A stretch of 64,000 nt of DNA, taken from contig NW_025963556.1 in NCBI RefSeq assembly GCF_910591885.1, forward strand, positions 1,302,001 to 1,366,000, written 5' to 3'. The stretch is from Bombus terrestris (taxonomy: Eukaryota; Arthropoda; Insecta; Hymenoptera; Apidae). A program made the translations under genes and the position numbers. The notes under the pieces were generated by a model. The model worked only from the letters and a program-made list of their open reading frames with translations, did not search any database and was not told the origin of the DNA. Shown here piece after piece: positions 29,514-43,900 of this stretch. The first letter of the stretch is position 1, and each line of letters starts with the position of its first letter.

Positions 29514-32318
29514 TGCCGTCATGTAGTATTACGTTATAACATATGACGTCATGTAATATTACGATATAACGTACAGCGTTATATAGAATTACGATATAAC
29601 GCACAACGTTATGTCGTATTACGTTATACCGTATGACGTTATATTGTGTTACTTTATGACGTATGACGTCATGTAGTATTACTTTATGACGTATGCCGTC
29701 ATGTAGTATTACGTTATAACATATGACGTCATGTAGTAATACGATATAACGTACAACGTTATATAGAATTACGATATAACGCACAACGTTATGTCGTATT
29801 ACGTTATAACGTATCATGTCATGTAGTATTACGTTATAACGAATGACGTTATGGAGTATTACGTTATAACGTATGACGCCATATGGTATTAGGTTATTAC
29901 GAATAACGTTATATTATGATACTTTATGACATATGACGTCATGTAGTATTACTTTATGACGTATGACGTCATGTAGAATTACGTTATAACGTATTCCGTC
30001 ATGTAGTATTACGTTATAACATATGACGTCATGTAGTATTACGATATAACGTACAACGTTATATAGAATTACGATATAACGCACAACGTTATGTCGTATT
30101 ACGTTATAACTTATCATGTCATGTAGTATTACGTTATAACATATGACGTCATGTAGTATTACGATATAACGTACAACGTTATATAGAATTACGATATAAC
30201 GCACAACGTTATGTCGTATTACGTTATAACTTATCATGTCATGTAGTATTTCGTTATAACGTATGACGTTATTCAGTATTACGATATAACGTACAACGTT
30301 ATGCAGTATTAGGTTATAACGTATGACGTTATGGAGTATTACGTTATAACGTATGACGCCATGTGGTATTACGTTATTACGAATAACGTTATATTATGTT
30401 ACTTTATGACATATGACGTCATGTAGTATTACTTTATGACGTATGACGTCATGTAGGATTACTTTATGACGTATGACGTCATGTAGTATTACTTTATGAC
30501 GTATGACGTCATGTAGTATTACTTTATGACGTATGACGTCATGTAGTATTTCGTTATAACGTATGACGTTATGCAGTATTACGATATAACGTATGACGTT
30601 ATGTAGTATTACGTTATTACGTATGACGTCATGTGGTATTACGTTATTACGAATAACGTTATATTGTGTTATTTTATAACGTATGACCTTATGTTGTATT
30701 ACGTTATAACGTATAAAGGCATGTAGTATTACGTTGTAACGTACGGCGTCATGTAGAATTACGTTATAACGTATTCCGTCATGTAGTATTACGTTATAAC
30801 ATATGACGTCATGTAGTATTACGATATAACGTACAACGTTATATAGAATTACGATATAACGCACAACGTTATGTCGTATTACGTTATAACTTATCATGTC
30901 ATGTAGTATTACGTTATAACGTATGACGTTATGTAGTATTACGTTATTACGAATAACGTTATATTGTGTAACTTTATAACGTATGACCTTACGTTGTATT
31001 ACGTTATAACGTATGACGTCATGTAGTATTACTTTATGACGTATGACGTCATGTAGTATTACTTTATGACGTATGACGTCATGTAGTATTACTTTATGAC
31101 GTATGACGTCATGTAGTATTACTTTATGACGTATGACGTCATGTAGTATTTCGTTACAACGTATGACGTTATGCAGTATTACGATATAACGTATGACGTT
31201 ATGCGGTATTAGGTTATAACTTATGACGTTATGGAGTATTACGTTATAACGTATGACGTCATGTGGTATTACGTTGTTACGAATAACGTTATATTATGTT
31301 ACGTCATGTAGTATTACTTTATGACGTATGACGTCATGTAGTATTACTTTATGACGTATGACGTCATGTAGTATTACTTTATGACGTATGACGTCATGTA
31401 GTATTTCGTTATGACGTATGACGTTATGCAGTATTACGATATAACGTATGACGTTATGCAGTATTAGGTTATAACGTATGACGTCATGTAGTATTACTTT
31501 ATGACGTATGACGTCATGTAGTATTACTTTATGACGTATGACGTCATGTAGTATTACTTTATGACGTATGACGTCATGTAGTATTTCGTTACAACGTATG
31601 ACGTTATGCAGTATTACGATATAACGTATGACGTTATGCGGTATTAGGTTATAACTTATGACGTTATGGAGTATTACGTTATAACGTATGACGTCATGTG
31701 GTATTACGTTATTACGAATAACGTTATATTATGTTACGTCATGTAGTATTACTTTATGACGTATGACGTCATGTAGTATTACTTTATGACGTATGACGTC
31801 ATGTAGTATTACTTTATGACGTATGACGTCATGTAGTATTTCGTTATGACGTATGAAGTTATGTATTATTACGATATAACGTATGACGTTAAGCAGTATT
31901 AGGTTATAACGTATGACGTTATGTAGTATTAGGTTATAACGTATGGCGATATGTAGTATTACGATATAACGTATGACGTTATGCAGTACTACGTTATAAC
32001 GTATGACGCTATGTAGTGTTACGTTATAATGTATGACGTTATGTAGCATTACGGTATTTCGAACAACGTTGTATTGTGTTACTTTATAACGTATGACGTT
32101 ATGTAGTGTTACGTTATAACGTATGACGCCGTGTAGTATTACGTTATAAGTATAACATTATGTAGTATCACGTTATAGCGTATGACGTCATGTAGTATTA
32201 CGTTATTACGAATATCGTAATATTGTGTTACTTTATGACGTATGACGTCATGTAATATTGCTTTATGACGTATGACGTCATGTAGTATTTCCTTATAACG
32301 TATGACGTTATGTAGTAT

Positions 32319-32347
32319 TACGATATAACGTATGACGTTATGCAGTA
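32319..32347. repeat. Junction of a 90-bp (three-monomer) deletion
   Basis: In full-length HORs (for example around 20.75-20.87 kb) a stretch containing GATATAACGTATGACGTTAT then GCAGTA occurs twice, 90 bp apart, flanking the TACTACG and TATTAGTACG variants. Here only one copy remains and it leads straight into GCAGTATGAGG. The same collapsed form is at 41406-41434, exactly 9087 bp away. Confidence 0.88.
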
Positions 32348-34844
32348 TGAGGTTATAACGTATGACGTCATGTAGTTTTGCGTTATAACGTATGACGTCA
32401 TGTAGTATTAGGTTATAACGTATGCCGTCATGTAGTATTACGTTATAACATATGACGTCATGTAGTAATACGATATAACGTACAACGTTATATAGAATTA
32501 CGATATAACGCACAACGTTATGTCGTATTACGTTATAACGTATCATGTCATGTAGTATTACGTTATTACGAATAACGTTATATTGTGTTACCTTATAACG
32601 TGTGACCTTTTGTTGTATTACGTTATAACGTATAAAGACATGTAGTATTACGTTGTAACGTATGACGTCATGTAGTATTACTTTATGACGTATGACGTCA
32701 TGTAGTATTATGTTATAACATATGCCGTCATGTAGTATTACGTTATAACATATGACGTCATGTAATATTACGATATAACGTACAGCGTTATATAGAATTA
32801 CGATATAACGCACAACGTTATGTCGTATTACGTTATACCGTATGACGTTATATTGTGTTACTTTATGACGTATGACGTCATGTAGTATTACTTTATGACG
32901 TATGCCGTCATGTAGTATTACGTTATAACATATGACGTCATGTAGTAATACGATATAACGTACAACGTTATATAGAATTACGATATAACGCACAACGTTA
33001 TGTCGTATTACGTTATAACGTATCATGTCATGTAGTATTACGTTATAACGAATGACGTTATGGAGTATTACGTTATAACGTATGACGCCATATGGTATTA
33101 GGTTATTACGAATAACGTTATATTATGATACTTTATGACATATGACGTCATGTAGTATTACTTTATGACGTATGACGTCATGTAGAATTACGTTATAACG
33201 TATTCCGTCATGTAGTATTACGTTATAACATATGACGTCATGTAGTATTACGATATAACGTACAACGTTATATAGAATTACGATATAACGCACAACGTTA
33301 TGTCGTATTACGTTATAACTTATCATGTCATGTAGTATTACGTTATAACGTATGACGTCATGTAGTATTACGATATAACGTACAACGTTATATAGAATTA
33401 CGATATAACGCACAACGTTATGTCGTATTACGTTATAACTTATCATGTCATGTAGTATTTCGTTATAACGTATGACGTTATGCAGTATTACGATATAACG
33501 TACAACGTTATGCAGTATTAGGTTATAACGTATGACGTTATGGAGTATTACGTTATAACGTATGACGCCATGTGGTATTACGTTATTACGAGTAACGTTA
33601 TATTATGTTACTTTATGACGTATGACGTCATGTAGTATTACTTTATGACGTATGACGTCATGTAGGATTACTTTATGACGTATGACGTCATGTAGTATTA
33701 CTTTATGACGTATGACGTCATGTAGTATTACTTTATGACGTATGACGTCATGTAGTATTTCGTTATAACGTATGACGTTATGCAGTATTACGATATAACG
33801 TATGACGTTATGGAGTATTACGTTATTACGTATGACGTCATGTGGTATTACGTTATTACGAATAACGTTATATTGTGTTATTTTATAACGTATGACCTTA
33901 TGTTGTATTACGTTATAACGTATAAAGGCATGTAGTATTACGTTGTAACGTACGGCGTCATGTAGAATTACGTTATAACGTATTCCGTCATGTAGTATTA
34001 CGTTATAACATATGACGTCATGTAGTATTACGATATAACGTACAACTTTATATAGAATTACGATATAACGCACAACGTTATGTCGTATTACGTTATAACT
34101 TATCATGTCATGTAGTATTACGTTATAACGTATGACCTTACGTTGTATTACGTTATAACGTATGACGTCATGTAGTATTACTTTATGACGTATGACGTCA
34201 TGTAGTATTACTTTATGACGTATGACGTCATGTAGTATAACTTTATGACGTATGACGTCATGTAGTATTACTTTATGACGTATGACGTCATGTAGTATTT
34301 CGTTACAACGTATGACGTTATGCAGTATTACGATATAACGTATGACGTTATGCGGTATTAGGTTATAACTTATGACGTTATGGAGTATTACGTTATAACG
34401 TATGACGTCATGTGGTATTACGTTATTACGAATAACGTTATATTATGTTACGTCATGTAGTATTACTTTATGACGTATGACGTCATGTAGTATTACTTTA
34501 TGACGTATGACGTCATGTAGTATTACTTTATGACGTATGACGTCATGTAGTATTTCGTTATGACGTATGACGTTATGCAGTATTACGATATAACGTATGA
34601 CGTTATGCAGTATTAGGTTATAACGTATGACGTCATGTAGTATTACTTTATGACGTATGACGTCATGTAGTATTACTTTATGACGTATGACGTCATGTAG
34701 TATTTCGTTATAACGTATGACGTTATGCAGTATTACGATATAACGTATGACGTTATGCGGTATTAGGTTATAACTTATGACGTTATGGAGTATTACGTTA
34801 TAACGTATGACGTCATGTGGTATTACGTTATTACGAATAACGTT

Positions 34845-35459
34845 ATATTATGTTACGTCATGTAGTATTACTTTATGACGTATGACGTCATGTAGTATTA
34901 CTTTATGACGTATGACGTCATGTAGTATTACTTTATGACGTATGACGTCATGTAGTATTACTTTATGACGTATGACGTCATGTAGTATTACTTTATGACG
35001 TATGACGTCATGTAGTATTTCGTTATAACGTATGACGTTATGCAGTATTACGATATAACGTATGACGTTATGCGGTATTAGGTTATAACGTATGACGTTA
35101 TGGAGTATTACGTTATAACGTATGACGTCATGTGGTATTACGTTATTACGAATAACGTTATATTATGTTACGTCATGTAGTATTACTTTATGACGTATGA
35201 CGTCATGTAGTATTACTTTATGACGTATGACGTCATGTAGTATTACTTTATGACGTATGACGTCATGTAGTATTACTTTATGACGTATGACGTCATGTAG
35301 TATTTCGTTATAACGTATGACGTTATGCAGTATTACGATATAACGTATGACGTTATGCGGTATTAGGTTATAACGTATGACGTTATGGAGTATTACGTTA
35401 TAACGTATGACGTCATGTGGTATTACGTTATTACGAATAACGTTATATTATGTTACGTC
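34845..35459. repeat. 315-bp and 285-bp sub-HOR pair
   Basis: Orphan halves start at 34845, 35160 and 35445, giving units of 315 and then 285 bp. The second unit has four P monomers instead of five. The same pair is at 43932, 44247 and 44532, offset by 9087 bp. Confidence 0.9.
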
Positions 35460-38400
35460 ATGTAGTATTACTTTATGACGTATGACGTCATGTAGTATTA
35501 CTTTATGACGTATGACGTCATGTAGTATTACTTTATGACGTATGACGTCATGTAGTATTACTTTATGACGTATGACGTCATGTAGTATTTCGTTATGACG
35601 TATGACGTCATGTAGTATTTCGTTATGACGTATGACGTTATGCAGTATTACGATATAACGTATGACGTTATGCAGTATTAGGTTATAACGTATGACGTCA
35701 TGTAGTATTACTTTATGACGTATGACGTCATGTAGTATTACTTTATGACGTGTGACGTCATGTAGTATTTCGTTTTAACGTACAACGTTATATAGAATTA
35801 CGATATAACGCACAACGTTATGTCGTATTACGTTATAACTTATCATGTCATGTAGTATTACGTTATAACGTATGACTTTATGTAGTATTACGTTATTACG
35901 AATAACGTTATATTGTGTAACTTTATAACGTATGACCTTATGTTGTATTACGTTATAACGTATAAAGACATGTAGTATTACGTTATAACGTATGACGTCA
36001 TGTGGTATTACGTTATTACGAATATCGTAATATTGTATTACTTTATGACGTATGACGTCATGTAGTATTACTATATGACGTATGACGTCATGTAGTATTA
36101 CTATATGACGTATGACGTCATGTAGTATTACTATATGACGTATGACGTCATGTAGTATTACTATATGACGTATGACGTCATGTAGTATTAGGTTATAACG
36201 TATGAAGTTATGTATTATTACGATATAACGTATGACGTTAAGCAGTATTAGGTTATAACGTATGACGTTATGTAGTATTAGGTTATAACGTATGGCGTTA
36301 TGTAGTATTACGATATAACGTATGACGTTATGCAGTACTACGTTATAACGTATGACGTTATGTAGTGTTACGTTATAATGTATGACGTTATGTAGCATTA
36401 CGGTATTTCGAACAACGTTGTATTGTGTTACTTTATAACGTATGACGTTATGTAGTGTTACGTTATAACGTATGACGCCGTGTAGTATTACGTTATAAGT
36501 ATAACATTATGTAGTATCACGTTATAGAGTATGACGTCATGTAGTATTACGTTATTACGAATATCGTAATATTGTGTTACTTTATGACGTATGACGTCAT
36601 GTAATATTGCTTTATGACGTATGACGTCATGTAGTATTTCCTTATAACGTATGACGTTATGTAGTATTACGATATAACGTATGACGTTATGCAGTACTAC
36701 GTTATAACGTATGACTTTATGTAGTGTTACGTTATAACGTATGACGTTATGTATTAGTACGATATAACGTATGACGTTATGCAGTATGAGGTTATAACGT
36801 ATGACGTCATGTAGTTTTGCGTTATAACGTATGACGTCATGTAGTATTAGGTTATAACGTATGCCGTCATGTAGTATTACGTTATAACATATGACGTCAT
36901 GTAGTAATACGATATAACGTACAACGTTATATAGAATTACGATATAACGCACAACGTTATGTCGTATTACGTTATAACGTATCATGTCATGTAGTATTAC
37001 GTTATTACGAATAACGTTATATTGTGTTACCTTATAACGTGTGACCTTTTGTTGTATTACGTTATAACGTATAAAGACATGTAGTATTACGTTGTAACGT
37101 ATGACGTCATGTAGTATTACTTTATGACGTATGACGTCATGTAGTATTATGTTATAACATATGCCGTCATGTAGTATTACGTTATAACATATGACGTCAT
37201 GTAATATTACGATATAACGTACAGCGTTATATAGAATTACGATATAACGCACAACGTTATGTCGTATTACGTTATACCGTATGACGTTATATTGTGTTAC
37301 TTTATGACGTATGACGTCATGTAGTATTACTTTATGACGTATGCCGTCATGTAGTATTACGTTATAACATATGACGTCATGTAGTAATACGATATAACGT
37401 ACAACGTTATATAGAATTACGATATAACGCACAACGTTATGTCGTATTACGTTATAACGTATCATGTCATGTAGTATTACGTTATAACGAATGACGTTAT
37501 GGAGTATTACGTTATAACGTATGACGCCATATGGTATTAGGTTATTACGAATAACGTTATATTATGATACTTTATGACATATGACGTCATGTAGTATTAC
37601 TTTATGACGTATGACGTCATGTAGTTTTGCGTTATAACGTATTCCGTCATGTAGTATTACGTTATAACATATGACGTCATGTAGTATTACGATATAACGT
37701 ACAACGTTATATAGAATTACGATATAACGCACAACGTTATGTCGTATTACGTTATAACTTATCATGTCATGTAGTATTACGTTATAACATATGACGTCAT
37801 GTAGTATTACGATATAACGTACAACGTTATATAGAATTACGATATAACGCACAACGTTATGTCGTATTACGTTATAACTTATCATGTCATGTAGTATTTC
37901 GTTATAACGTATGACGTTATGCAGTATTACGATATAACGTACAACGTTATGCAGTATTAGGTTATAACGTATGACGTTATGGAGTATTACGTTATAACGT
38001 ATGACGCCATGTGGTATTACGTTATTACGAGTAACGTTATATTATGTTACTTTATGACATATGACGTCATGTAGTATTACTTTATGACGTATGACGTCAT
38101 GTAGGATTACTTTATGACGTATGACGTCATGTAGTATTACTTTATGACGTATGACGTCATGTAGTATTACTTTATGACGTATGACGTCATGTAGTATTTC
38201 GTTATAACGTATGACGTTATGCAGTATTACGATATAACGTATGACGTTATGGAGTATTACGTTATTACGTATGACGTCATGTGGTATTACGTTATTACGA
38301 ATAACGTTATATTGTGTTATTTTATAACGTATGACCTTATGTTGTATTACGTTATAACGTATAAAGGCATGTAGTATTACGTTGTAACGTACGGCGTCAT

Positions 38401-40887
38401 GTAGAATTACGTTATAACGTATTCCGTCATGTAGTATTACGTTATAACATATGACGTCATGTAGTATTACGATATAACGTACAACGTTATATAGAATTAC
38501 GATATAACGCACAACGTTATGTCGTATTACGTTATAACTTATCATGTCATGTAGTATTACGTTATAACGTATGACGTTATGTAGTATTACGTTATTACGA
38601 ATAACGTTATATTGTGTAACTTTATAACGTATGACCTTACGTTGTATTACGTTATAACGTATGACGTCATGTAGTATTACTTTATGACGTATGACGTCAT
38701 GTAGTATTACTTTATGACGTATGACGTCATGTAGTATTACTTTATGACGTATGACGTCATGTAGTATTACTTTATGACGTATGACGTCATGTAGTATTTC
38801 GTTACAACGTATGACGTTATGCAGTATTACGATATAACGTATGACGTTATGCGGTATTAGGTTATAACTTATGACGTTATGGAGTATTACGTTATAACGT
38901 ATGACGTCATGTGGTATTACGTTATTACGAATAACGTTATATTATGTTACGTCATGTAGTATTACTTTATGACGTATGACGTCATGTAGTATTACTTTAT
39001 GACGTATGACGTCATGTAGTATTACTTTATGACGTATGACGTCATGTAGTATTTCGTTATGACGTATGACGTTATGCAGTATTACGATATAACGTATGAC
39101 GTTATGCAGTATTAGGTTATAACGTATGACGTCATGTAGTATTACTTTATGACGTATGACGTCATGTAGTATTACTTTATGACGTATGACGTCATGTAGT
39201 ATTTCGTTACAACGTATGACGTTATGCAGTATTACGATATAACGTATGACGTTATGCGGTATTAGGTTATAACTTATGACGTTATGGAGTATTACGTTAT
39301 AACGTATGACGTCATGTGGTATTACGTTATTACGAATAACGTTATATTATGTTACGTCATGTAGTATTACTTTATGACGTATGACGTCATGTAGTATTAC
39401 TTTATGACGTATGACGTCATGTAGTATTACTTTATGACGTATGACGTCATGTAGTATTTCGTTATGACGTATGAAGTTATGTATTATTACGATATAACGT
39501 ATGACGTTAAGCAGTATTAGGTTATAACGTATGACGTTATGTAGTATTAGGTTATAACGTATGGCGTTATGTAGTATTACGATATAACGTATGACGTTAT
39601 GCAGTACTACGTTATAACGTATGACGCTATGTAGTGTTACGTTATAATGTATGACGTTATGTAGCATTACGGTATTTCGAACAACGTTGTATTGTGTTAC
39701 TTTATAACGTATGACGTTATGTAGTGTTACGTTATAACGTATGACGCCGTGTAGTATTACGTTATAAGTATAACATTATGTAGTATCACGTTATAGCGTA
39801 TGACGTCATGTAGTATTACGTTATTACGAATATCGTAATATTGTGTTACTTTATGACGTATGACGTCATGTAATATTGCTTTATGACGTATGACGTCATG
39901 TAGTATTTCCTTATAACGTATGACGTTATGTAGTATTACGATATAACGTATGACGTTATGCAGTACTACGTTATAACATATGACTTTATGTAGTGTTACG
40001 TTATAACGTATGACGTTATGTATTAGTACGATATAACGTATGACGTTATGCAGTATGAGGTTATAACGTATGACGTCATGTAGTTTTGCGTTATAACGTA
40101 TGACGTCATGTAGTATTAGGTTATAACGTATGCCGTCATGTAGTATTACGTTATAACATATGACGTCATGTAGTAATACGATATAACGTACAACGTTATA
40201 TAGAATTACGATATAACGCACAACGTTATGTCGTATTACGTTATAACGTATCATGTCATGTAGTATTACGTTATTACGAATAACGTTATATTGTGTTACC
40301 TTATAATGTGTGACCTTTTGTTGTATTACGTTATAACGTATAAAGACATGTAGTATTACGTTGTAACGTATGACGTCATGTAGTATTACTTTATGACGTA
40401 TGACGTCATGTAGTATTATGTTATAACATATGCCGTCATGTAGTATTACGTTATAACATATGACGTCATGTAATATTACGATATAACGTACAGCGTTATA
40501 TAGAATTACGATATAACGCACAACGTTATGTCGTATTACGTTATACCGTATGACGTTATATTGTGTTACTTTATGACGTATGACGTCATGTAGTATTACT
40601 TTATGACGTATGCCGTCATGTAGTATTACGTTATAACATATGACGTCATGTAGTAATACGATATAACGTACAACGTTATATAGAATTACGATATAACGCA
40701 CAACGTTATGTCGTATTACGTTATAACGTATCATGTCATGTAGTATTACGTTATAACGAATGACGTTATGGAGTATTACGTTATAACGTATGACGCCATA
40801 TGGTATTAGGTTATTACGAATAACGTTATATTATGATACTTTATGACATATGACGTCATGTAGTATTACTTTATGACGTATGACGTC

Positions 40888-40900
40888 ATGTAGAATTACT
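40888..40900. repeat. Breakpoint of the 9087-bp tandem duplication
   Basis: Upstream, the sequence follows the central-family path that elsewhere reads GTAGAATTACGTTATAACG (as near 49978). At 40893-40898 it switches to TTACTTTATGACG followed by the TTTCGTTATGACGTATGAAG path seen at 31.81-31.86 kb. Only a few bases (ATTAC) are common to both parents at the switch, inside a wider region of monomer-level similarity. Confidence 0.85.
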
Positions 40901-43900
40901 TTATGACGTATGACGTCATGTAGTATTTCGTTATGACGTATGAAGTTATGTATTATTACGATATAACGTATGACGTTAAGCAGTATTAGGTTATAACGTA
41001 TGACGTTATGTAGTATTAGGTTATAACGTATGGCGATATGTAGTATTACGATATAACGTATGACGTTATGCAGTACTACGTTATAACGTATGACGCTATG
41101 TAGTGTTACGTTATAATGTATGACGTTATGTAGCATTACGGTATTTCGAACAACGTTGTATTGTGTTACTTTATAACGTATGACGTTATGTAGTGTTACG
41201 TTATAACGTATGACGCCGTGTAGTATTACGTTATAAGTATAACATTATGTAGTATCACGTTATAGCGTATGACGTCATGTAGTATTACGTTATTACGAAT
41301 ATCGTAATATTGTGTTACTTTATGACGTATGACGTCATGTAATATTGCTTTATGACGTATGACGTCATGTAGTATTTCCTTATAACGTATGACGTTATGT
41401 AGTATTACGATATAACGTATGACGTTATGCAGTATGAGGTTATAACGTATGACGTCATGTAGTTTTGCGTTATAACGTATGACGTCATGTAGTATTAGGT
41501 TATAACGTATGCCGTCATGTAGTATTACGTTATAACATATGACGTCATGTAGTAATACGATATAACGTACAACGTTATATAGAATTACGATATAACGCAC
41601 AACGTTATGTCGTATTACGTTATAACGTATCATGTCATGTAGTATTACGTTATTACGAATAACGTTATATTGTGTTACCTTATAACGTGTGACCTTTTGT
41701 TGTATTACGTTATAACGTATAAAGACATGTAGTATTACGTTGTAACGTATGACGTCATGTAGTATTACTTTATGACGTATGACGTCATGTAGTATTATGT
41801 TATAACATATGCCGTCATGTAGTATTACGTTATAACATATGACGTCATGTAATATTACGATATAACGTACAGCGTTATATAGAATTACGATATAACGCAC
41901 AACGTTATGTCGTATTACGTTATACCGTATGACGTTATATTGTGTTACTTTATGACGTATGACGTCATGTAGTATTACTTTATGACGTATGCCGTCATGT
42001 AGTATTACGTTATAACATATGACGTCATGTAGTAATACGATATAACGTACAACGTTATATAGAATTACGATATAACGCACAACGTTATGTCGTATTACGT
42101 TATAACGTATCATGTCATGTAGTATTACGTTATAACGAATGACGTTATGGAGTATTACGTTATAACGTATGACGTCATATGGTATTAGGTTATTACGAAT
42201 AACGTTATATTATGATACTTTATGACATATGACGTCATGTAGTATTACTTTATGACGTATGACGTCATGTAGAATTACGTTATAACGTATTCCGTCATGT
42301 AGTATTACGTTATAACATATGACGTCATGTAGTATTACGATATAACGTACAACGTTATATAGAATTACGATATAACGCACAACGTTATGTCGTATTACGT
42401 TATAACTTATCATGTCATGTAGTATTACGTTATAACATATGACGTCATGTAGTATTACGATATAACGTACAACGTTATATAGAATTACGATATAACGCAC
42501 AACGTTATGTCGTATTACGTTATAACTTATCATGTCATGTAGTATTTCGTTATAACGTATGACGTTATGCAGTATTACGATATAACGTACAACGTTATGC
42601 AGTATTAGGTTATAACGTATGACGTTATGGAGTATTACGTTATAACGTATGACGCCATGTGGTATTACGTTATTACGAGTAACGTTATATTATGTTACTT
42701 TATGACATATGACGTCATGTAGTATTACTTTATGACGTATGACGTCATGTAGGATTACTTTATGACGTATGACGTCATGTAGTATTACTTTATGACGTAT
42801 GACGTCATGTAGTATTACTTTATGACGTATGACGTCATGTAGTATTTCGTTATAACGTATGACGTTATGCAGTATTACGATATAACGTATGACGTTATGG
42901 AGTATTACGTTATTACGTATGACGTCATGTGGTATTACGTTATTACGAATAACGTTATATTGTGTTATTTTATAACGTATGACCTTATGTTGTATTACGT
43001 TATAACGTATAAAGGCATGTAGTATTACGTTGTAACGTACGGCGTCATGTAGAATTACTTTATAACGTATTCCGTCATGTAGTATTACGTTATAACATAT
43101 GACGTCATGTAGTATTACGATATAACGTACAACTTTATATAGAATTACGATATAACGCACAACGTTATGTCGTATTACGTTATAACTTATCATGTCATGT
43201 AGTATTACGTTATAACGTATGACCTTACGTTGTATTACGTTATAACGTATGACGTCATGTAGTATTACTTTATGACGTATGACGTCATGTAGTATTACTT
43301 TATGACGTATGACGTCATGTAGTATAACTTTATGACGTATGACGTCATGTAGTATTACTTTATGACGTATGACGTCATGTAGTATTTCGTTACAACGTAT
43401 GACGTTATGCAGTATTACGATATAACGTATGACGTTATGCGGTATTAGGTTATAACTTATGACGTTATGGAGTATTACGTTATAACGTATGACGTCATGT
43501 GGTATTACGTTATTACGAATAACGTTATATTATGTTACGTCATGTAGTATTACTTTATGACGTATGACGTCATGTAGTATTACTTTATGACGTATGACGT
43601 CATGTAGTATTACTTTATGACGTATGACGTCATGTAGTATTTCGTTATAACGTATGACGTTATGCAGTATTACGATATAACGTATGACGTTATGCAGTAT
43701 TAGGTTATAACGTATGACGTCATGTAGTATTACTTTATGACGTATGACGTCATGTAGTATTACTTTATGACGTATGACGTCATGTAGTATTTCGTTATAA
43801 CGTATGACGTTATGCAGTATTACGATATAACGTATGACGTTATGCGGTATTAGGTTATAACTTATGACGTTATGGAGTATTACGTTATAACGTATGACGT

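Larger units (their letters stand above)
18581..31807. repeat. Central-family HORs, first block
   Basis: A run of HORs with C landmarks at 20570, 25039 and 28847 and A landmarks at 24349, 26957 and 28157. The stretch from C 17931 to about 19.2 kb is repeated 2639 bp later (C 20570). The 20.1-26.6 kb part corresponds to 31.7-38.1 kb at offsets of 11426 to 11576 bp, with small whole-monomer indels. Typical of this family are GACATATGACGTC followed by GTAGGATTAC, and paired copies of a segment containing ACGTATTCCGTC. No coding or non-satellite sequence is seen. Confidence 0.85.
31808..40894. repeat. 9087-bp HOR group, copy 1
   Basis: It contains C landmarks at 32146, 36495 and 39764, A at 35775, and orphan halves at 34440, 34845, 35160, 35445, 38939 and 39344. 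Every one recurs exactly 9087 bp later. C spacings are 4349 and 3269 bp, then 1469 bp across the junction into copy 2, which sum to 9087. It carries a 90-bp internal deletion near 32.33 kb that copy 2 shares, so the deletion came before the duplication. Parts of it also match 28.1-33.1 kb at offsets of 7618-7648 bp. Confidence 0.93.
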
